NCBI GenBank assembly: GCA_964414585.1
Contig: CAYPXR010000009.1
Coordinates: 23,525 to 87,524 of the forward strand
DNA length: 64,000 nt
DNA from: DATEMU01 sp964414585
Lineage (GTDB): Bacteria > Planctomycetota > Phycisphaerae > UBA1845 > UTPLA1
Direction: 5' to 3'
Below, piece after piece: positions 60,146-64,000 of this stretch. The translations under genes and the position numbers were made by a program. Below the pieces are notes generated by a model that did not search any database, was not told the origin of the DNA, and was given only the letters and a program-made list of their open reading frames with translations. How positions within the stretch are numbered: position 1 is the first letter of the stretch; each line of letters opens with the position of its first letter.

Positions 60146-60670
60146 ATGATTTGTCCTTCCTGCAAACACAAGAACATCGACGGCGCGGATGACTGCGAGA
60201 AGTGCGGTCAGCCGCTGGTCACGGCCGAGCCGCCGGTGTCCAAGTCGGATGCCGGATGGGAAAGCAACGTGGTCTGCGAGCAGCTTTCGCAGGTCATGTC
60301 CACGCCGCCGATTCTGGTCCCTCCAACCGCGACGCTGCAGGAAGTCGTCGACAAGCTCATTGCGGGAAACGTCGGCAGCGTCCTGGTCGTGGCTCAAGAC
60401 AAGCTGGTGGGCATCTTCAGCGAGCGCGATCTGCTCATGAAGGTCGGCCACCGTTATCCCCAGCTCAAACAGAGTCCGGTTCACGAGTACATGACTCCCG
60501 ATCCCGAGACGCTCCCGCCGGACGCGACGATCGCCTGGGCCTTAAACCGGATGGACGTGGGGGGCTTTCGGCATATCCCAATCGTTCAGAAGGGCCATCC
60601 ACTGGCGATGGTTTCGGTTCGGGACCTCCTCCATCACATGGGCAAACGCTATCTGGCCGCGAACGCCTAG
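60146..60670 (+). CDS. CBS-domain pair protein with N-terminal zinc ribbon
   Basis: A 174-residue protein. It opens with a zinc ribbon C-P-S-C-K-H...C-E-K-C-G, then two CBS domains (L-S-Q-V-M-S-T-P-P-I and V-H-E-Y-M-T-P-D-P-E). G-S-V-L-V-V and I-P-I-V-Q-K mark the motif cores. It follows korB by three bases, so the two CBS proteins bracket korAB in one probable operon. The zinc ribbon suggests a protein or DNA contact. It is not in the usual korAB set, and its target is unknown. Confidence 0.82.
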   Translation: MICPSCKHKNIDGADDCEKCGQPLVTAEPPVSKSDAGWESNVVCEQLSQVMSTPPILVPPTATLQEVVDKLIAGNVGSVLVVAQDKLVGIFSERDLLMKVGHRYPQLKQSPVHEYMTPDPETLPPDATIAWALNRMDVGGFRHIPIVQKGHPLAMVSVRDLLHHMGKRYLAANA

Positions 60671-60712
60671 GCCCTTGCGAAAGAGTGCGTCTGCTTCTAT
60701 ATCTCTTGCATC

Positions 60713-61858
60713 ATGAGCCGACTTGCCACACCGCCGACGCCCGTACAAACGCCGATTCCCCTGCTCGATCTCCGCGCCCAATACGACGCCATCCGCGACG
60801 AAGTCCGCCCGGTGATTGACGCCGTTTGCGAATCGCAGCGGTTCATCGGCGGGCCGGAAGTCGTCGCCTGTGAAGAGGCCGTCGCGGCATACTGCGGCTG
60901 CAAGTTCGGCATTGGCATGAGCAGCGGCACCGACGCGCTGCTCTGCGGGATGATGGCGATGGGTGTCGGCCCGGGTGACGAAGTCATCGTCCCGACCTTT
61001 ACGTTTTTCGCCACGGCCGGCTGCGTCAGCCGCCTGGGAGCCCGGCCGGTCTTCGTCGATGTCGATCCGCGGACCTTTAACGCGACGGCGGCACTGATCG
61101 AGCCGGCGATCACCGGCAAGACCAAGCTCATCATACCCGTGCATCTGTACGGGCAGTGCGCGGCGATGGAGGAGATTCTGGAGTTGGCCAACCGGCGGTC
61201 CATCCCGGTCATGGAAGACTCCGCCCAGTCGATCGGCGCCACCCATCGCGGCAAAAAGGCGTGCAGCATGGGCAGGCTGGGCACGCTCTCGTTTTTCCCC
61301 AGCAAAAACCTCGGGGCCTTCGGCGATGCCGGGATGGTCGTCACCAACGACGAGAAGCTCGCCGAGCGGATTCGCATCTTCCGCGACCACGGCGCCCAGC
61401 CCAAGTATTACCACAAATGGATCGGGGGCAATTTCCGCCTGGACGCGCTTCAGGCCGCGGTGGTTCGCGTCAAATTGCGGCATCTGGATGGCTGGTCCCG
61501 ACGCCGTGCGGAAAACGCCGCTCGATATGACGCGGCCTTCGCCGGTTCGAACGTTCAGACGCCGGTGATCGCGCCGGGCAACGTTTCGATTTACAACCAG
61601 TATTGCATTCGTGTCCCACGGCGCGACGAATTGCGAAAGCATCTTCAGGAGAACGGGATCGGGACGGAGGTCTATTATCCCGTTCCGCTCCACTTGCAGG
61701 AGTGTTTCGCTCATCTCGGCGGAAAGCCGGGGCAGTTGCCCAATGCGGAACAGGCGGCGCGCGACGTGCTGGCCCTTCCGATCTATCCGGAGTTGACGGC
61801 GGCACAGCAGGAGCGCGTGGCCCGGACGATTCTGGACTTCCACGGAGCGGGGGCTTGA
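60713..61858 (+). CDS. DegT/DnrJ/EryC1/StrS-family sugar aminotransferase
   Basis: A 381-residue PLP enzyme that makes UDP- or dTDP-linked amino sugars. Marks are L-L-D-L-R-A-Q-Y near the start, G-M-S-S-G-T-D-A-L, V-P-T-F-T-F-F-A-T, V-D-V-D-P-R-T-F, P-V-H-L-Y-G-Q, E-D-S-A-Q and S-F-F-P-S-K-N-L-G-A-F-G-D-A-G, where the Lys binds PLP. The C-terminal part contains the substrate motif E-V-Y-Y-P-V-P-L-H-L-Q, typical of WlbE-like enzymes. It lies upstream of the WecA/MraY-like gene, which fits surface-polysaccharide synthesis. Confidence 0.93.
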   Translation: MSRLATPPTPVQTPIPLLDLRAQYDAIRDEVRPVIDAVCESQRFIGGPEVVACEEAVAAYCGCKFGIGMSSGTDALLCGMMAMGVGPGDEVIVPTFTFFATAGCVSRLGARPVFVDVDPRTFNATAALIEPAITGKTKLIIPVHLYGQCAAMEEILELANRRSIPVMEDSAQSIGATHRGKKACSMGRLGTLSFFPSKNLGAFGDAGMVVTNDEKLAERIRIFRDHGAQPKYYHKWIGGNFRLDALQAAVVRVKLRHLDGWSRRRAENAARYDAAFAGSNVQTPVIAPGNVSIYNQYCIRVPRRDELRKHLQENGIGTEVYYPVPLHLQECFAHLGGKPGQLPNAEQAARDVLALPIYPELTAAQQERVARTILDFHGAGA

Positions 61859-61862
61859 CCGC

Positions 61863-63038
61863 GTGATGACGCGTCTGGCGGCCGTGATTCCTCCCATTAA
61901 TTTCTACACGTCGTATGTCTGGCCGTTTGTCGCCGCGCTCGCAGTGACGCTCGCGACCTGCCCGGTCGTTCGCACGATCGCCATTCGTCTCGATCTGTAC
62001 GACCGGCCGGACTCCGGTCTCAAGCCGCATCAACAGCCGGTCCCCTACATGGGCGGCGTGGCCATGTACTTCGGTTGGTTGGCGGCGCTCGTCGCGGGCA
62101 TCGTGCTCCTGCGGGCCGACGGCGAAAAAATCTGGTGGATCGCCTTGAGCGGAACGCTGCTGATGCTTGTCGGGCTCGTCGACGATCTTCGCCACTTATC
62201 CCCGAAATTCCGGCTCCTCGTGCAGGCGATCGCGGCCGGGCTCCTGATGTACGGCGGGATCGGCCGGGAATGCGGCCGCGCGCTCCTCTTTGAGTTTTCG
62301 GGCGCCTTGCCGGCCTGGGCGGTCAGCGAGCCGGCGATCCTCGCCCTCAGTGCCGCGGTCTGCATCTTCGCGCTGTCCGGGGCCATGAACGCCACCAATT
62401 TCATCGACGGCATGGACGGTCTTTGCGCGGGTGTCGTGGGCATTGCGTCAGTCGGTTTTTTTTATGTGAGCCTGTCGATGCCGGCCGCCGGTGATTCCCT
62501 GGCCCCGGTTCGCGCGGCCTTGTGCGCCGCGATGCTCGGCGCCTGTCTGGGCTTTCTCTTTTTCAATTCCCATCCCGCGGCCATCTTCATGGGAGACAGC
62601 GGTTCGCTCCTTCTCGGTTTCAGCACGGCGGTCGTGATGATTCTGCTCATGGAACACCCGACCTGTCGCGAGCGGCCCTCCTGGCGATGGTTCGACGGCG
62701 CGCTGATCGCCTTCGCCGTGCCCGTGCTCGACACGTGTCTGGCAATTGGACGGCGATGGATCAACCACCGGCCGCTCCTGATGGGCGATCGGAGCCACTT
62801 GTACGACCAGCTTCGCGATCGCGGCTGGTCGGTTCGACAGACGGTGCTGGTCTGTTACCTGATCGGCGCGGCCTTCGCGGCGCTGGGGCCGCTGGCTGTC
62901 CGACTGTCGCGCGGGCAACTTTTCGTCCTGCTCATGGCGATACCGATGACGGCGGGATTTTTGTTTCGCGCCCTGGGGATGCTGCGGGTGGATGACTCGG
63001 CGGCGCGATCGCGGGAATCTCTCGTCGACGCGACGTGA
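61863..63038 (+). CDS. WecA/MraY-like undecaprenyl-phosphate sugar-1-phosphate transferase
   Basis: A 391-residue polytopic transferase with about eleven helices. Motifs are K-P-H-Q-Q-P-V-P-Y-M-G-G, V-G-L-V-D-D-L-R, N-A-T-N-F-I-D-G-M-D-G, F-M-G-D-S-G-S-L and D-R-S-H-L-Y-D-Q-L. It lacks the tail of the first copy at 28.9 kb. It begins four bases after the DegT gene, so the two are probably co-transcribed. The lipid-linked sugar may carry the aminosugar made by the DegT enzyme (inference). Confidence 0.9.
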   Translation: MMTRLAAVIPPINFYTSYVWPFVAALAVTLATCPVVRTIAIRLDLYDRPDSGLKPHQQPVPYMGGVAMYFGWLAALVAGIVLLRADGEKIWWIALSGTLLMLVGLVDDLRHLSPKFRLLVQAIAAGLLMYGGIGRECGRALLFEFSGALPAWAVSEPAILALSAAVCIFALSGAMNATNFIDGMDGLCAGVVGIASVGFFYVSLSMPAAGDSLAPVRAALCAAMLGACLGFLFFNSHPAAIFMGDSGSLLLGFSTAVVMILLMEHPTCRERPSWRWFDGALIAFAVPVLDTCLAIGRRWINHRPLLMGDRSHLYDQLRDRGWSVRQTVLVCYLIGAAFAALGPLAVRLSRGQLFVLLMAIPMTAGFLFRALGMLRVDDSAARSRESLVDAT

Positions 63039-63175
63039 AGGACGGCCCGTCCGCGACCGGGGGACGGCGGACTTGTCGGTGACCGTCGTCCGCGGTTAGA
63101 ATCCGGCGGCGATGGACGCGGCCCCTGGCGCGCACGTGAGCGCATCGGGGGCACACTCGAAAGGAAGCGCTTGCC

Positions 63176-63973
63176 GTGGTCTCCAATCTCGCTTCAGTCC
63201 GACGCCGGCTTAGCGACAATTTCAAAAAGGTTCGCGACCGCATTCACGGCGCCTGCGAGCGGTCGCGCCGCAATCCGGAAGACGTCCGTCTCGTCGCGGT
63301 CACCAAATACGTCGAAGTGGATGTCATCCGGCAGACCCTCGAGCTGGGCATGATGGACATCGGCGAGAGCCGGGCCCAGCAGCTCAACCAGCGCGCCGGG
63401 ATGATCCACGAATTTTTCGAGCGAAAGAGCGTGCTGGGCGGTCGCCGGGAAGGCGGATCGCCGCGTCCGCGCTGGCACATGGTCGGCCACCTCCAGAGGA
63501 ACAAGGTCAAGCTCGTCGTCCCCTGGGCCGAGCTGATCCATAGCGTCGACAGCCTGCGGCTCGCCGAAGATCTCCACCAGCAGGCCGCCAAGCTCGGCCG
63601 CGTCGTCGATATTCTCCTCCAGGTCAACACCAGTGGTGAGCGGTCGAAGTTCGGCGTGGCCGTGGGGGCCGCGCCTCACCTCGCCGAGCACATGGCCGAG
63701 TGGCCGGGCGTTCGGCTGTGCGGGCTCATGACCATGGCCCCGATCGAATCCAAGCCGCAGGAGCTTCGCCTCGCCTTCGAGCGTCTGCGAGACATCTTCG
63801 AGGACATGCGCGGCGAGCACGCCCTGGGGCCGCATTTCAAGGAACTCTCGATGGGCATGAGCAACGACTTTGAGACGGCCATCGAGTGCGGTGCGACGTT
63901 GGTGCGCATCGGCAGCCTGCTCTTCGAGGGCCTGACCAGCGGCGTCCAGACGCCCGATGAGGATGAGGCGTGA
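63176..63973 (+). CDS. YggS-family PLP-binding homeostasis protein
   Basis: A 265-residue single-domain protein with the fold type III TIM barrel of alanine racemase. PLP-binding marks are L-V-A-V-T-K-Y (the Lys that forms the Schiff base), I-G-E-S-R-A-Q, W-H-M-V-G-H-L-Q-R-N-K, L-L-Q-V-N-T and L-S-M-G-M-S-N-D-F-E-T-A-I. Such proteins balance PLP and amino acid pools. A loop around K-S-V-L-G-G-R-R-E-G-G-S-P is longer than usual. The start is GTG at 63176. Confidence 0.92.
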   Translation: MVSNLASVRRRLSDNFKKVRDRIHGACERSRRNPEDVRLVAVTKYVEVDVIRQTLELGMMDIGESRAQQLNQRAGMIHEFFERKSVLGGRREGGSPRPRWHMVGHLQRNKVKLVVPWAELIHSVDSLRLAEDLHQQAAKLGRVVDILLQVNTSGERSKFGVAVGAAPHLAEHMAEWPGVRLCGLMTMAPIESKPQELRLAFERLRDIFEDMRGEHALGPHFKELSMGMSNDFETAIECGATLVRIGSLLFEGLTSGVQTPDEDEA

Positions 63974-64000
63974 GTTTTGCCCATCGCGACCTGTTCGAGT
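63970..64000 (+). CDS. Start of a further gene, cut by the window edge
   Basis: A GTG at 63970 overlaps the YggS stop (GTGA) and would encode M-S-F-A-H-R-D-L-F-E before the window ends. A GAGG-type site lies upstream. Only ten residues are visible, so no function can be said. Confidence 0.4.
   Translation, partial: MSFAHRDLFE

Overview
The window is GC-rich, gene-dense bacterial DNA that looks like a member of the Planctomycetota, probably near the Phycisphaerae (inference from gene content; no 16S gene is present). Supporting signs are an exosortase/EpsI pair with PEP-CTERM proteins, two pairings of an ECF sigma factor with a Ser/Thr kinase, a dockerin-like protein, HAF repeats, small CxxCGY...CPECG zinc ribbons on membrane proteins, and lipid A genes (lpxD, lpxA) that imply a Gram-negative envelope.

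Layout. 0-2 kb: the 3' end of an exosortase gene, an EpsI-like gene and a convergent anchored protein. 2-9.4 kb: ECF sigma factor, TPR kinase, dockerin-like secreted protein, DUF1801 protein, an isolated nuoD and a lipoprotein. 9.4-14.7 kb: a two-component system (-), then lpxD and a GT-C glycosyltransferase (+). 14.7 kb: a selenocysteine tRNA gene. 15-24.7 kb: di-haem peroxidase-like protein, HtrA protease, methyltransferase, PilZ protein, membrane spermidine-synthase-like protein, rimO and lpxA. 24.8-28.4 kb: a membrane protein plus RnfC-like and RnfD-like proteins that lack recognisable cofactor motifs. 28.4-41 kb: zinc-ribbon protein, WecA-like transferase, addB-addA, GT-C-like membrane protein, lipoprotein and amidohydrolase. 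41-52 kb: PEP-CTERM protein, CAP-domain protein, ferredoxin and methyltransferase, a second kinase/ECF locus, rsmJ and rsmH converging, animal-type haem peroxidase, and an RMD1/DUF155 protein.

52.2-56.4 kb is an accessory island. It holds a mosaic of short repeats, a probable phage terminase remnant, a lower-GC HAF/PEP-CTERM gene, an unknown gene, and a toxin-antitoxin locus with a consensus promoter and a frameshifted toxin. It ends at the 3' side of a tRNA-Leu(CAG) gene. 56.7-64 kb: a four-gene cluster CBS-korA-korB-CBS, followed by a DegT aminotransferase, a second WecA/MraY-like transferase and a YggS-family PLP protein.

The genes combine surface-protein sorting and envelope polysaccharide/LPS synthesis with ferredoxin-linked redox chemistry (KorAB, RnfCD-like, polyferredoxin, NuoD). 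The strongest candidates for something undescribed are the reduced RnfCD-like cluster and the dispersed short-repeat families, one of which sits in frame inside addB.
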